Shown one piece after another: positions 18,697-28,123 of a stretch of DNA of 64,000 nt. This stretch comes from Pelagimonas sp. (GTDB lineage Bacteria; Pseudomonadota; Alphaproteobacteria; Rhodobacterales; Rhodobacteraceae): NCBI GenBank assembly GCA_025210265.1, contig JAOASD010000007.1, forward strand, positions 101,412 through 165,411. Reading direction: 5' to 3'. The translations under genes and the position numbers were made by a program. The notes below the pieces were generated by a model. That model was not told the DNA's origin. It saw only the letters and a program-made list of their open reading frames with translations, and did not search any database. Every line of letters begins with the position of its first letter. Positions within the stretch are counted from its first letter, which is position 1.

Positions 18697-21450
18697 ATGA
18701 ACCGGATGCCGGAGAACCTGATCCTGCCGGCATCCGATATTTTTGACCTTCCCGCGTTGCGCAAACAGCTGTTTGACAGCTTTCCCGCCGATGCCAGCGA
18801 AGGCGAAATCCGCAAGCTGACCGTCGGCCTGCTGGCACAGGCGCAAAAGGACGGGCGCGCGGCCATCGCCGCGGCCTTTGAGGCCGAGCCCTTTGCCGCG
18901 CGGCGCATCACCCGGTCCTACACCTGGCTGACCGATGGCATGGTGCGCCTGACCTTTGAGGTCGCGGCCCAGCGCCTGCACCCTCTGAACAGCCCGACCG
19001 AAGGCGAACGCCTGAGTGTGCTGGCTGTGGGTGGCTATGGACGGGGCGAAATGGCCCCGTTTTCGGATGTGGACCTGCTGTTCCTGACCCCTTACAAAAT
19101 CACCCCCTGGGCCGAGAGCGTGATCGAATCCATGCTCTATATTCTGTGGGATCTGCGCCTGAAAGTCGGGCATAGTTCGCGCACGGTGCGCGATTGCCTG
19201 CGCCTGGGGGCCGAGGATTACACAATCCGCACCGCGATGCTGGAAAACCGCTATCTGACCGGCGATGCCGCGCTGGCGGATGAACTGGAAACCCGGCTAT
19301 GGGACGAATTGTTCAGCGGCACGGCCCGCGATTTCATCGAGGCCAAGCTGGAAGAGCGCGGCGCCCGGCATGAAAAGCAGGGCCAGCGATACATGGTCGA
19401 GCCCAATGTCAAAGAGGGCAAAGGCGGGCTGCGCGATCTGCAATCCCTGTTCTGGATCAGCAAATATGTGCATCGCACCGGGGATGTTTCGGAACTGGTG
19501 CGCAAAGGCGTGTTTCTGCCCGAAGAGCACGACACATTCGTACAGGCCGAACGGTTCCTGTGGTCCGTGCGCAGCCACATGCATCTGGTCGCCAAACGCG
19601 CGGTCGAACAGCTCAGCTTTGACATGCAGGTCGAGGTCGCATCGCGCATGGGATATAATGACCGCGGCGGGCGACGCGCGGTGGAATGGTTCATGCAGGA
19701 TTATTTCCGCCACGCGACCTCGGTCGGGGATCTGACGCGGATCCTGCTGACCTCGCTTGAGGCAGATCACACCAAGGGCGCACCGCTGCTGGAGCGCATC
19801 TTCAAACGCCGTCGCCGGGTCAAATCAGGCTATAAGGTGGTGCATAACCGGCTGGCAATCAGCGATGATGCCGGATTTTTGTCCGATCCGCTGAACCTGC
19901 TGCGCCTGTTCGAGGAAGGGTTGCGCACCGGTCTGCTGATCCATCCAGATGCGATGCGCCTGGTCCAGGCCAATCTGGATCTGATCGACGAAGATATGCG
20001 CAAGAACCGCGATGCGCAGAAACTGTTCCTTGATCTGCTGCTGAAACACGGCAACCCGGTGCGCGCCCTGCGTCGGATGAATGAATTGGGCGTGCTGTCT
20101 GCCTTTCTGCCCGAATTTGCCCCGATCGTCGCGATGATGCAGTTCAACATGTATCACCACTACACGGTGGACGAACACACGATCCAGGTGATCCATCACC
20201 TGGCCGAGATCGAGCGCGGCGAAGTGGGCGAAGAGCTGCCGGTCTCGACCGAAATCATCGACACCGGGATCAACAGGCGTGTCATGTATGTGGCGCTGTT
20301 GCTGCATGACATCGGCAAGGGCCGGGACGAAGATCACTCGATCCTGGGCGCCCGCATCGCGCGCAAAGTGGCCCCGCGTCTGGGTCTCAGCAAGAAAGAG
20401 GCCGAGACCGTCGAATGGTTGGTGCGCCACCACCTGCTGATGTCGGACATGGCGCAGAAACGCGACATTGCCGACCCGCGCACCGTGCGCGATTTCGCCA
20501 AGGCGGTGAAAACCCGTGAACGGCTGGATCTGCTTTGTGTGCTGACGGTCTGTGATATTCGCGGCGTCGGCCCCGGCACCTGGAACAATTGGAAGGCCTC
20601 GCTGATCCGGGCGCTGTATCGCCAGACCCGGCGCGCCCTCGAAGGCGGGATGGAAGACCTGAACCGCGAGAACCGCGGCACCGAGGCGCGCAAGCTGCTG
20701 CGCGAACATCTGCCCAACTGGAGCACAGCCGAACTGCGTCAGGAAACCGGCCGCCATTATCCGCCCTATTGGCAGGGTCTGCATGTGACGGCCCATGTTG
20801 TCTTTGCCAATCTGCTGCGCGGCATTTCCGACGAAGAGGTGCAGATCGACATTCACCCGGACGAAGACCGCGACGCCACGCGCGCCTGCTTTGCCATGCA
20901 GGACCACCCTGGCATTTTCTCGCGCCTGTCCGGGGCGCTGGCCATGGTTGGGGCGAATGTGGTCGATGCCCGGACATTTACCTCTAAAGACGGCTATGCC
21001 ACCGCCGCTTTCTGGATTCAGGACGCCGATGGCCACCCCTATGAAGAGGCCCGGATCCCCCGACTGCGCGATATGATCCACAAAACCCTGATGGGGCAGG
21101 TCGTCACCCGCGAAGCGATCCGCCCGCGTGAAAAACTGAAAAAGCGCGAAAAGGCGTTCAAAGTCCCCACCCATGTCACCTTTGACAACGAGGGATCGGA
21201 AATTTTCACCATCATCGAGGTGGACACCCGCGACCGCCCCGGCCTGCTGTTTGATCTGGCCCGCACCATGGCCAGTCAGAATGTCTATATCGCCAGCGCG
21301 GTGATCGCGACCTATGGCGAACAGGCGGTCGACACCTTCTACGTCAAGGATATGTTCGGGCTGAAATTGCATTCCAAAGTCAAGCGCGACCAGATCGAAA
21401 AGAAACTGCGCGAAGCGATCTCTGCCGGAACAGAACGCGCCCGAACCTAA
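18697..21450 (+). CDS. glnD: [Protein-PII] uridylyltransferase / uridylyl-removing enzyme
   Basis: GlnD senses glutamine and adds or removes UMP on PII proteins, controlling nitrogen assimilation. The 917-residue protein has the nucleotidyltransferase motif GGYGRGEMAPFSDVDLL at about 110-126, the HD hydrolase motif HDIGKGRDEDHS at about 536-547, and two C-terminal ACT domains (HPGIFSRLSGALAMVGANVV and DRPGLLFDLARTMASQNVYI). The open frame begins at 18643, inside the preceding gene; ATG 18697, after that gene's stop, is chosen, with ATG 18706 as an alternative. It is followed by murJ, an arrangement common in Rhodobacterales. Confidence 0.97.
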   Translation: MNRMPENLILPASDIFDLPALRKQLFDSFPADASEGEIRKLTVGLLAQAQKDGRAAIAAAFEAEPFAARRITRSYTWLTDGMVRLTFEVAAQRLHPLNSPTEGERLSVLAVGGYGRGEMAPFSDVDLLFLTPYKITPWAESVIESMLYILWDLRLKVGHSSRTVRDCLRLGAEDYTIRTAMLENRYLTGDAALADELETRLWDELFSGTARDFIEAKLEERGARHEKQGQRYMVEPNVKEGKGGLRDLQSLFWISKYVHRTGDVSELVRKGVFLPEEHDTFVQAERFLWSVRSHMHLVAKRAVEQLSFDMQVEVASRMGYNDRGGRRAVEWFMQDYFRHATSVGDLTRILLTSLEADHTKGAPLLERIFKRRRRVKSGYKVVHNRLAISDDAGFLSDPLNLLRLFEEGLRTGLLIHPDAMRLVQANLDLIDEDMRKNRDAQKLFLDLLLKHGNPVRALRRMNELGVLSAFLPEFAPIVAMMQFNMYHHYTVDEHTIQVIHHLAEIERGEVGEELPVSTEIIDTGINRRVMYVALLLHDIGKGRDEDHSILGARIARKVAPRLGLSKKEAETVEWLVRHHLLMSDMAQKRDIADPRTVRDFAKAVKTRERLDLLCVLTVCDIRGVGPGTWNNWKASLIRALYRQTRRALEGGMEDLNRENRGTEARKLLREHLPNWSTAELRQETGRHYPPYWQGLHVTAHVVFANLLRGISDEEVQIDIHPDEDRDATRACFAMQDHPGIFSRLSGALAMVGANVVDARTFTSKDGYATAAFWIQDADGHPYEEARIPRLRDMIHKTLMGQVVTREAIRPREKLKKREKAFKVPTHVTFDNEGSEIFTIIEVDTRDRPGLLFDLARTMASQNVYIASAVIATYGEQAVDTFYVKDMFGLKLHSKVKRDQIEKKLREAISAGTERART

Positions 21451-21529
21451 GGGCAGGAGCGCCCGCCCTCCGCTTTCTTTGCTATCCACGATGCGCTAAG
21501 CCTGCGCAAAACAAAAGGTAGGGGCACAG

Positions 21530-23086
21530 ATGAAACCGATCCGGCTGATTGCGGGCGTGATGACCGTGGGGTTCTGGACCCTGGCCAGCCGCATTCTGGG
21601 TGTCGCGCGCGAAATCATCATTCTGGCCCTGATCGGGCCGGGGCCGATGATGGATGCCTTTGTCGCCGCTTTCCGCCTGCCCAACATGTTCCGTCGCTTC
21701 TTTGCCGAAGGCGCGTTCAACGCTGCCTTTGTGCCGATCTTTTCCAAGAAACTGGAAGCCGATGAACAGCCGCTGGAATTTGCCCGCGACGCGTTAAACG
21801 GGCTGGCGCTGGTGCTGCTGGTGCTGACGGGCGCGGCGCTGGTGTTCATGCCCGCGCTGGTCTGGGCCACCGCCGGGGGGTTTGGTGGGGATGCGCGGTT
21901 TGACCTGACTGTGGGCTATGGCCGCATCGTCTTTCCCTATATTTTCCTGATCTCGCTGGCGGCGCTGTTTTCTGGCGCGCTGAATGCCAAGGGCCATTTC
22001 GCCGCCGCCGCCGCCGCGCCGGTTTTCCTCAATATCCTTGTGATCGGGGCGATGATCGCCGGGCATGTGCTGGGCGGAGAGATCATCCTTTGGCTGGTCT
22101 GGGCTGTGCCCTTTGCCGGGATCGCGCAGCTGGCGCTGGTCTGGGTCGCGGCTGAGCGCGCGGGTATCACCCTGCGCCCCGGTCGCCCGCGCCTGACGCC
22201 TGAAATGAAGCGCCTAGTGCGCGTCGCCGTGCCGGCCGCGCTGGCCGGCGGTGTCATGCAGATCAACCTGCTGGTCGGTCAGCAGGTGGCCTCGCATTTC
22301 GACAAGGCGGTGGGCTGGCTCTATTCGGCGGACCGCCTGTACCAGCTGCCTCTGGGGGTTGTGGGGATCGCCGTGGGCATCGTTCTGCTGCCGGACCTGT
22401 CGCGCCGCCTGAAAGCGCAGGATGACGCGGGTGGGCGCGCGGCCTTTTCCCGCGCGGGCGAGCTGAGCCTCGCGCTGACCATCCCCGCCTCGGTCGCGCT
22501 GGTCGTGATCCCTCTGCCGCTGGTGTCGGTGCTGTTTGAGCGCGGCGCCACAGGGGCCAGCGACAGCGCCGCCATCGCGCTGGCCGTGGCGATTTACGGG
22601 CTGGGCCTGCCGTCTTTTGTGCTGCAAAAAGTGCTGCAACCGCTGTTTTTCGCCCGCGAAGACACCAAAAGCCCGTTCCGCTATGCGGTCTGGTCGATGA
22701 TCGTCAACGCCGCGCTGGCCATTGGTCTGGCCCCGGTTCTGGGCTGGTATGCCCCCGCCATCGCCACCACCGTGGCAGGTTGGATGATGGTTCTGTTCCT
22801 GGCACGCGGTGCGCGCGGTCTGGGCAGCGTGGCGCGGTTTGATGCGCGCTTTGCCGACCGGTTGTGGCGCATCTGCGCGGCCTCTGTCGTGATGGGTGTG
22901 GCGCTGTGGGGCGCGCATCAAGTGCTGACGCCCTGGCTGGCCCTGCCCTGGATTCGCGGGCTGGCTTTGACCCTGCTGATTGCGTTTGGCATTCTGGTCT
23001 ACGGGCTGGCGGGGCAGATGCTGGGTGCCTTCCGCCTGTCCGAGATCAAAGGCGTCGTGCGCCGCAACCCCAGAGGCACATCATGA
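21530..23086 (+). CDS. murJ: Lipid II flippase MurJ
   Basis: MurJ flips the peptidoglycan precursor lipid II across the inner membrane. The 518-residue protein shows about 14 hydrophobic spans and the MviN/MurJ start GFWTLASRILGVAREIIIL followed by AFRLPNMFRRFFAEGAFNAAF, with the conserved Arg residues of the central cavity. AAPVFLNILV and LPLGVVGIAVGIVLLPDLSR are further family segments. The start has AGGTAGGGG upstream. It lies 79 bases after glnD and its stop overlaps the next start as ATGA. Confidence 0.96.
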   Translation: MKPIRLIAGVMTVGFWTLASRILGVAREIIILALIGPGPMMDAFVAAFRLPNMFRRFFAEGAFNAAFVPIFSKKLEADEQPLEFARDALNGLALVLLVLTGAALVFMPALVWATAGGFGGDARFDLTVGYGRIVFPYIFLISLAALFSGALNAKGHFAAAAAAPVFLNILVIGAMIAGHVLGGEIILWLVWAVPFAGIAQLALVWVAAERAGITLRPGRPRLTPEMKRLVRVAVPAALAGGVMQINLLVGQQVASHFDKAVGWLYSADRLYQLPLGVVGIAVGIVLLPDLSRRLKAQDDAGGRAAFSRAGELSLALTIPASVALVVIPLPLVSVLFERGATGASDSAAIALAVAIYGLGLPSFVLQKVLQPLFFAREDTKSPFRYAVWSMIVNAALAIGLAPVLGWYAPAIATTVAGWMMVLFLARGARGLGSVARFDARFADRLWRICAASVVMGVALWGAHQVLTPWLALPWIRGLALTLLIAFGILVYGLAGQMLGAFRLSEIKGVVRRNPRGTS

Positions 23087-24249
23087 GCAGCACTGCCCTG
23101 ATTGGTGATACCGAAGGTCTGACCGCGCTGGAAACCGCGGTGGCCTCGGCCCGCTCCGAACTGCTGATCGCGCTGCGCGGGCTGGACCCCCGCCGCGCAC
23201 TGCACCACCCGAAACTGCGCGAGGCCGGGCTGGAAAACTGGGCCGATCTGATCGGCATCCTGACCCAGCGCGGCGTGGCGCTGCGGCTGCTGGTGGGCGA
23301 TAGCGACCCGCTGCTGCACAGCGCAGACCACCGTGCGGCCTGGGCGGCCGCTTCGGGCTTTGCCGATGTGGTGCAGGGCAATGCGCAGATCCTGTGCGCG
23401 CCCCATGCCCACCGCCCCGGCGCGCTGTGGCATTGGCAGAACCGCGCGACACTCAGCGCCGCGCGCAAGGCGCTAGCGACCGAAGACCCCGCCCGCTTGA
23501 CCCCGGTGCAACGCCGCGCCCGCGCGCATCGCCTGCCCGCCCATCCGCAGCGCCAGAACCACAGCTTTGTGCTGGTGGATGGCAAGCTGGCGCTGCTGGG
23601 CGCGCCCTCGCCCGATTTTGGACAGAAAAACCCCTGGCTGCGGCTGGATGATGCGGATTTCTGCGGTGCCTTGCGCGCCCATTTCGGCGCGCTGTGGGAT
23701 GGGGCCATGTCGACCACCGGTCAGGATCAGACGCCGCTGGCGCAGGCTCCCGCCCGGTTCAGCGTGGCCACCATCCCGCAAAGCCGATCGGACCTGCGGC
23801 TGCTGCGCACCCTGTCGCGCCCGGACAGCCGGCTGCGCGCTGTGGACCCCAAACCGGGCCTTAGCGATCTGGACAGCGCCCTGCCCCGCCTGCTGAGGGG
23901 CGCGCGCCATAGCCTGTCGATCTGCAGCCCTGCGCTGACCGACCCGGATGTGATCGAAACCCTAAGCGACTGTGCAATCCAACAGCCCGAACTGGGCCTG
24001 ACCCTGCTGGTCAATGAGCTGCCACCCGAGGCAGAAGCCCGCCTGAATGCTGGGTTCGGCCCGCGCCTGATCGGCGAATTCCCGAGCGAACGGGTCCAAA
24101 GCAGCGTGATCCTGATTGACGGGCAAAAGGTGATCTTTGGCTCACCCGCGCTCAGCCCATCCGGTCTGCGCTTTGACAGCGAGGTCGCCGCACTGATCAA
24201 AGACAGCGCGCTGGCGCAGCAGCTGCAACAGGCGCTGTTCAGTCTGTAA
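23083..24249 (+). CDS. Phospholipase D-like protein with degenerate HKD motifs
   Basis: A 388-residue protein of two PLD-like halves. The first repeat has NHSFVLVDGKLALLGAPSPD at about 159-178, where the usual H-x-K...D-x-GS is altered (Phe replaces Lys). The second has VQSSVILIDGQKVIFGSPAL near the C terminus and lacks the His. The fold assignment rests on these VDGK..LLG / IDGQK..FGS strands. Catalysis is therefore doubtful. There is no signal peptide or clear membrane span. The ATG overlaps the murJ stop as ATGA, so it is translationally coupled to murJ, and the frame upstream of 23083 is murJ in another phase. Function unknown. Confidence 0.7.
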   Translation: MSSTALIGDTEGLTALETAVASARSELLIALRGLDPRRALHHPKLREAGLENWADLIGILTQRGVALRLLVGDSDPLLHSADHRAAWAAASGFADVVQGNAQILCAPHAHRPGALWHWQNRATLSAARKALATEDPARLTPVQRRARAHRLPAHPQRQNHSFVLVDGKLALLGAPSPDFGQKNPWLRLDDADFCGALRAHFGALWDGAMSTTGQDQTPLAQAPARFSVATIPQSRSDLRLLRTLSRPDSRLRAVDPKPGLSDLDSALPRLLRGARHSLSICSPALTDPDVIETLSDCAIQQPELGLTLLVNELPPEAEARLNAGFGPRLIGEFPSERVQSSVILIDGQKVIFGSPALSPSGLRFDSEVAALIKDSALAQQLQQALFSL

Positions 24250-24261
24250 CCGCGTTCACCC

Positions 24262-24948
24262 TCAATCGCGCCGGATCCGCGCGATCAGATGGCGCAGCCC
24301 GCCGGGCACCAGCAGGATGGACAGGGCAAATCCGGCGACAAACCCGCCAATATCCGCCATCCAGAAATAATCGGTGCCGCCAAACAGCCCCAGCACAAAG
24401 CGGATGCCCAAAAGCACCCCAATCATTCGAAACGCCCCCAGCTGCGGTGCCTGCGCCTGCCCAAGCCGCAGCCACAGCAGATAGGTGAACGCGCCGATCA
24501 GGGCAAAATCGCCGGGAAACGCCCCGACCAGCGGCAGCGTGTCGTCGCGCGTGATGCCAAACACCGCCGCGCCAACCACCGTGCCGGAAAAAAACAAAAT
24601 CAGCATGGCAGTGCTGCCCATGGCCTCGGCCACCATTTTGCCCATGGCCAGCAGGATCACGACGCCAAACAGCGCGTGGCCCATGCTCCAATGCAAAAAC
24701 GGATAGGCCAGCAGCCGCACCAGATGTTCCGGCGGGAACTGCCCGGTGGCCCACATCCAATCCCAGATCCGCGCGGAAAAGGCGAATTGCTGCACATAGG
24801 CCGCGCGCCAGCCAATCGCCTCTGGCCCGCCGATCAAGCCGCGCGCGCCCAGATTGAACAGCAGCTCGATCCCGAAAATCACCAGCGCCAGCGCCACCAC
24901 CACCGGCGGCAACGGGTTCACCGGGCTTTCATTATGGGGATGGGTCAT
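24262..24948 (-). CDS. Rhomboid-family membrane protein, apparently catalytically inactive
   Basis: A 228-residue polytopic membrane protein with about six spans. The rhomboid L1 segment FLHWSMGHALFGVVILL (84-100) and the GGFVAGF helix (201-207) identify the fold. In active rhomboids TM4 reads GASG..G with the nucleophile Ser and TM6 reads AHxGG with the catalytic His. Here the aligned residues are GAFPGDFA (142-149) and ADIGG (198-202), so Ser is replaced by Phe144 and His by Asp199. It therefore looks like a pseudoprotease, as in iRhoms and derlins. The start is ATG 24948; the longer frame upstream is antisense to trpS. It is divergent from trpS. Confidence 0.8.
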   Translation of the reverse strand: MTHPHNESPVNPLPPVVVALALVIFGIELLFNLGARGLIGGPEAIGWRAAYVQQFAFSARIWDWMWATGQFPPEHLVRLLAYPFLHWSMGHALFGVVILLAMGKMVAEAMGSTAMLILFFSGTVVGAAVFGITRDDTLPLVGAFPGDFALIGAFTYLLWLRLGQAQAPQLGAFRMIGVLLGIRFVLGLFGGTDYFWMADIGGFVAGFALSILLVPGGLRHLIARIRRD

Positions 24949-25038
24949 TGGCTTGCCTCCGGCCTGTCGCAGTTTCTTGACGCGCTTTGGGTCTAGGGAT
25001 ACGCCTGCTGCATTCAAACTTCCAGATGGAGATAAGCC

Positions 25039-26076
25039 ATGACAGAGGGGGTCCAAACCTCTCCCGCCTTCACGCCGCGCGTCTTTTCGGGGATCCAACC
25101 CTCGGGGGGCCTTACGCTGGGCAACTACCTTGGCGCGATCAAGCGCTTTGTGGACAAGCAGGACGAAGGCATCGAGACAATTTACTGCGTGGTGGATCAG
25201 CACGCGATCACCGCCACCCTGTTCGACCCGGCCGTGCTGCGCCGCCAGACGCGCGAATTGGCCGCCGGGTACATTGCCTCCGGGCTGGACCCGGAAAAGT
25301 CGATCCTGTTCAACCAAAGCCAGGTTGCCGAACATGCTCAGCTGGGCTGGATCTTTAACTGTATCGCCCGGATGGGCTGGATGCAGCGCATGACCCAGTG
25401 GAAGGACAAGGCCGGCAAAAATTCGCAAAACGCCTCGCTGGGGCTGTTTGCCTATCCGGCGCTGATGGCAGCGGACATTCTGCTGTATCACGCCACCGAG
25501 GTGCCCGTGGGCGAAGACCAGAAACAGCATGTGGAGCTGACCCGCGACATCGCGGCCAAGTTCAACCATGATTACGGCGTGGATTTCTTTCCGATCACCG
25601 AACCGGTCATCGAAGGCGCGGCAACCCGCGTCATGTCGCTGCGCGACGGGTCCAAGAAGATGTCGAAATCCGACCCCTCGGATATGAGCCGCATCAACAT
25701 GACCGATGACGCGGATGCGATCGCCGCCAAGATCCGCAAGGCGCGCACCGATCCCGATGCGCTGCCCTCCGAGGCAAAGGGCCTGGAAGAGCGCCCCGAG
25801 GCGCGCAATCTGGTCAATATCTACGCTGCCCTGTGCGAACAAAGCGTCGATCAGGTACTGGCGGATGTCGGCGGCAAACAGTTCTCGGAATTCAAACCGA
25901 TGCTGTCGGATCTGGCTGTGGCCAAGCTGGCCCCGATCAGCAACGAAATGGCCCGTCTGATGGAAACCCCGGACGAGATCGACGCGATCCTGGGCCGCGG
26001 CGCAGACCGCGCCCGCGCAATTGCCGCGCCGATCCTGAAACAGACCTATGACATTATCGGGATGGTCCAGTCCTGA
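25039..26076 (+). CDS. trpS: Tryptophanyl-tRNA synthetase
   Basis: TrpRS charges tRNA-Trp with tryptophan in the cytoplasm. The 345-residue class I synthetase has the HIGH-equivalent region [17 protein letters not shown] (about 17-33), the tryptophan-binding [19 protein letters not shown] region, and the KMSKS loop [15 protein letters not shown] near 200-214. Length is normal. GATGGAGATAAGCC precedes the ATG. It is a lone plus-strand gene divergent from the rhomboid gene. Confidence 0.98.
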   Translation: MTEGVQTSPAFTPRVFSGIQPSGGLTLGNYLGAIKRFVDKQDEGIETIYCVVDQHAITATLFDPAVLRRQTRELAAGYIASGLDPEKSILFNQSQVAEHAQLGWIFNCIARMGWMQRMTQWKDKAGKNSQNASLGLFAYPALMAADILLYHATEVPVGEDQKQHVELTRDIAAKFNHDYGVDFFPITEPVIEGAATRVMSLRDGSKKMSKSDPSDMSRINMTDDADAIAAKIRKARTDPDALPSEAKGLEERPEARNLVNIYAALCEQSVDQVLADVGGKQFSEFKPMLSDLAVAKLAPISNEMARLMETPDEIDAILGRGADRARAIAAPILKQTYDIIGMVQS

Positions 26077-26104
26077 TTGGGCCCGATCTGGCCTGATCAG
26101 ATTT

Positions 26105-26156
26105 CGCCCCGGCTACGCCGGGGCGATCCGCGCGCCTTTGCTGCGCAAAGGCGCGC
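26105..26156. terminator. Two tandem strong hairpins after trpS
   Basis: CGCCCCGGC-TAC-GCCGGGGCG (26105-26125, 9-bp arms) is followed by GCGCGCCTTTGC-TGC-GCAAAGGCGCGC (26130-26156, 12-bp arms). Both are perfect. They lie between the convergent trpS and the minus-strand gene, so they may terminate both. Neither is followed by a T run, so a REP-like element is equally possible. Confidence 0.5.
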
Positions 26157-26171
26157 CCGGCGCTAACGATC

Positions 26172-26298
26172 TCAACCCAGCCCGTTCAACCACTCCCGCG
26201 CAGCGTCCTGCTCATGCAATGAAAAAGACCGCGCCACGATTCCCAATGCCTCGGGCATGGCCGAGCGGATCGGGCATCTCCTGATAAAGCAGCGGCAT
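26172..26298 (-). pseudogene. Possible frameshifted remnant of a small gene
   Basis: Downstream of the 216-residue gene, two minus-strand phases look coding in turn. One starts at ATG 26298 with MPLLYQEMPDPLG, preceded by AAGGGG. The other, shifted by one base near 26255, reads AMPEALGIVARSFSL and ends REWLNGLG at 26172. Read together they would give one short, natural-looking protein end, which suggests a single-base insertion or deletion. Either part alone is only about 28 codons, so this could be chance. Confidence 0.25.
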
Positions 26299-26319
26299 TC
26301 CGATCCCCTTCGGTCATCT

Positions 26320-26970
26320 TTACGATGCGGGCCGCCCGAACCCATCATAGCCCACCAGGCAGCGCGCGGCCAAACGCAGGCTGTGGCTGGGATCCTGCGC
26401 CGCGCGCGGCATGATCGGGTCATATCCGGCGCGCAGCACCGCCGCGATTTCCGGGCGCAGCACAACCTTGTCCGACACCACACCCAAAGGCGATTGCGTG
26501 GCAAACGCCTGATCCGACCATAGCAGCATGGATTGCACCACCTGCCCCAGCGCCAGTGTCTCTGCCGGCATGTCAGACAGGGATTTGTCCATACGCAGGA
26601 ACAGGAAGCAGGCCTGGATCGCCCCGTCCTCTTCGAAACGGAAGGCCCGGTACTGGTTCGCCCCGGCCTGCTGCAGACGCGCGACCAGCGGCTCCAGCCC
26701 GTCGATCATGCGGCCCAGATCCGGCACAGCCAGCAATTCAGCCCAGTCGCGGAAAAAGAAGATCATGAAATTCGCGCCCAGCTCTGGGTCGGTTTCCGCA
26801 ACTTCGTGGCTCGCCAGCCGGCAGACTGCCTCGACCGCGCCTTTGACCACCGACAGGGTCGCGTCATCCACACCAAAAACCACGGGCGCGATGGGTCGCC
26901 CCCAGCGGGCAAAGTGGTATTGGCCATCAGCGCGGGTAAAGAGCGCCTCGATCTCGGATCCCTGCAACAC
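26320..26970 (-). CDS. Conserved hypothetical protein
   Basis: A 216-residue soluble protein with no signal peptide and no membrane span; I do not recognise the family. Composition and codon use look like its neighbours and the frame is clean, so it is a real gene. It contains FMIFFFRDWAELLAVPDLGRM and a regular alpha/beta-like pattern, with the C terminus AARCLVGYDGFGRPAS. It lies 108 bases downstream of ruvB on the same strand and may be part of that transcript, but nothing in it points to DNA repair. Confidence 0.7.
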   Translation of the reverse strand: MLQGSEIEALFTRADGQYHFARWGRPIAPVVFGVDDATLSVVKGAVEAVCRLASHEVAETDPELGANFMIFFFRDWAELLAVPDLGRMIDGLEPLVARLQQAGANQYRAFRFEEDGAIQACFLFLRMDKSLSDMPAETLALGQVVQSMLLWSDQAFATQSPLGVVSDKVVLRPEIAAVLRAGYDPIMPRAAQDPSHSLRLAARCLVGYDGFGRPAS

Positions 26971-27078
26971 GTCTGTCTTCTTCTCTTTCGCAAATACTCA
27001 TGGACCGGCATCTGATACCGGCGCACAGGTCATGCCAGAGCGCCCCGCGCAACTCAAGCGCAGGGGGCGGCGTTGCGT

Positions 27079-28107
27079 CTATTTGCCGAACAACTCGCCC
27101 TGTCCGGGTGCTTTGGGCGCCTGCAGGCCCAGATGCCGCCAGGCCTTTTGCGCCAGCATCCGGCCGCGCGGTGTGCGGCTGATCAGCCCCTGCTGCAGCA
27201 GATAGGGTTCGACGACCTCCTCCAGCGCATCACGGCTTTCGCTGAGCGCGGCGGACAGGGTTTCGATCCCCACAGGCCCGCCGCCGTAATGTTCGGCCAT
27301 CAGCGTCAGATAGCGCCGGTCCGCCCCATCGAGCCCCAGCGAATCCACGCCCAGCCGGGTCAGCGCCCGATCCGCCAGCTCGCGGGTGACGATCCCGCCA
27401 CCCTCGACCACGGCGAAATCCACTACCCGGCGCAACAGGCGCCCGGCGATCCGGGGGGTGCCACGGGCACGCCGCGCGATTTCCAACGCCCCATCGCCCT
27501 GCACCTGCACCCCCAGCTTGCGGGCATTGCTACTGACGATGGTTTCCAGTTCGTCGATTTCATAGAAATTCAGCCGCGTCGGAATGCCGAACCGGTCGCG
27601 CAGCGGCGTGGTCAGCAGGCCCAGACGGGTGGTCGCGCCGACAAGGGTAAAGGGCTGCAGCTCGATCCGCACAGTGCGCGCGGCGGGGCCTTCGCCGATC
27701 ACCAGATCCAGCTCGAAATCCTCCATCGCCGGATACAGCACCTCTTCGACCGTGGCGTTCAGCCGGTGGATTTCATCAATGAACAGCACATCATTATGTT
27801 CCAGATTGGTCAGGATCGCCGCCAGATCCCCCGCCTTGGCCAGCACCGGGCCAGAGGTCATGCGAAAGCCGACCCCCAGCTCGCGCGCCATGATCTGCGC
27901 CAGCGTGGTTTTGCCCAAGCCCGGCGGGCCGTGAAACAGCGTGTGGTCCATCGCCTCGCCGCGCTGGCGGGCGGATTGAATAAAGACGCGCAGATTGGCG
28001 CGCGCCTCGGCCTGCCCGACAAAATCCTCAAGCATCTGAGGCCGCAGGGCGCGGTCGCGATCCTCTGGCAGGGGATCGGGGCGCAGGGTCGGATCCGGGT
28101 CAGTCAT
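27079..28107 (-). CDS. ruvB: Holliday junction branch migration ATPase RuvB
   Basis: RuvB forms the hexameric motor that drives branch migration with RuvA. The 342-residue protein has Walker [12 protein letters not shown] at 60-70, Walker B LFIDEIHR at about 109-115, and the sensor/arginine-finger region [19 protein letters not shown]. The C-terminal winged-helix domain ends with [11 protein letters not shown]. It follows ruvA by 16 bases. Confidence 0.98.
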   Translation of the reverse strand: MTDPDPTLRPDPLPEDRDRALRPQMLEDFVGQAEARANLRVFIQSARQRGEAMDHTLFHGPPGLGKTTLAQIMARELGVGFRMTSGPVLAKAGDLAAILTNLEHNDVLFIDEIHRLNATVEEVLYPAMEDFELDLVIGEGPAARTVRIELQPFTLVGATTRLGLLTTPLRDRFGIPTRLNFYEIDELETIVSSNARKLGVQVQGDGALEIARRARGTPRIAGRLLRRVVDFAVVEGGGIVTRELADRALTRLGVDSLGLDGADRRYLTLMAEHYGGGPVGIETLSAALSESRDALEEVVEPYLLQQGLISRTPRGRMLAQKAWRHLGLQAPKAPGQGELFGK

Positions 28108-28123
28108 AGCTTATCCTTTGGGC

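Noticed and set aside
19825..21489. 554-codon minus-strand frame antisense to glnD
   Set aside because: It mirrors glnD codons; rich in His, Gln and Arg as GC-rich antisense frames are.
24949..25842. Extension of the rhomboid frame upstream to 25842
   Set aside because: It is antisense to trpS and lacks coding character; the rhomboid starts at 24948.
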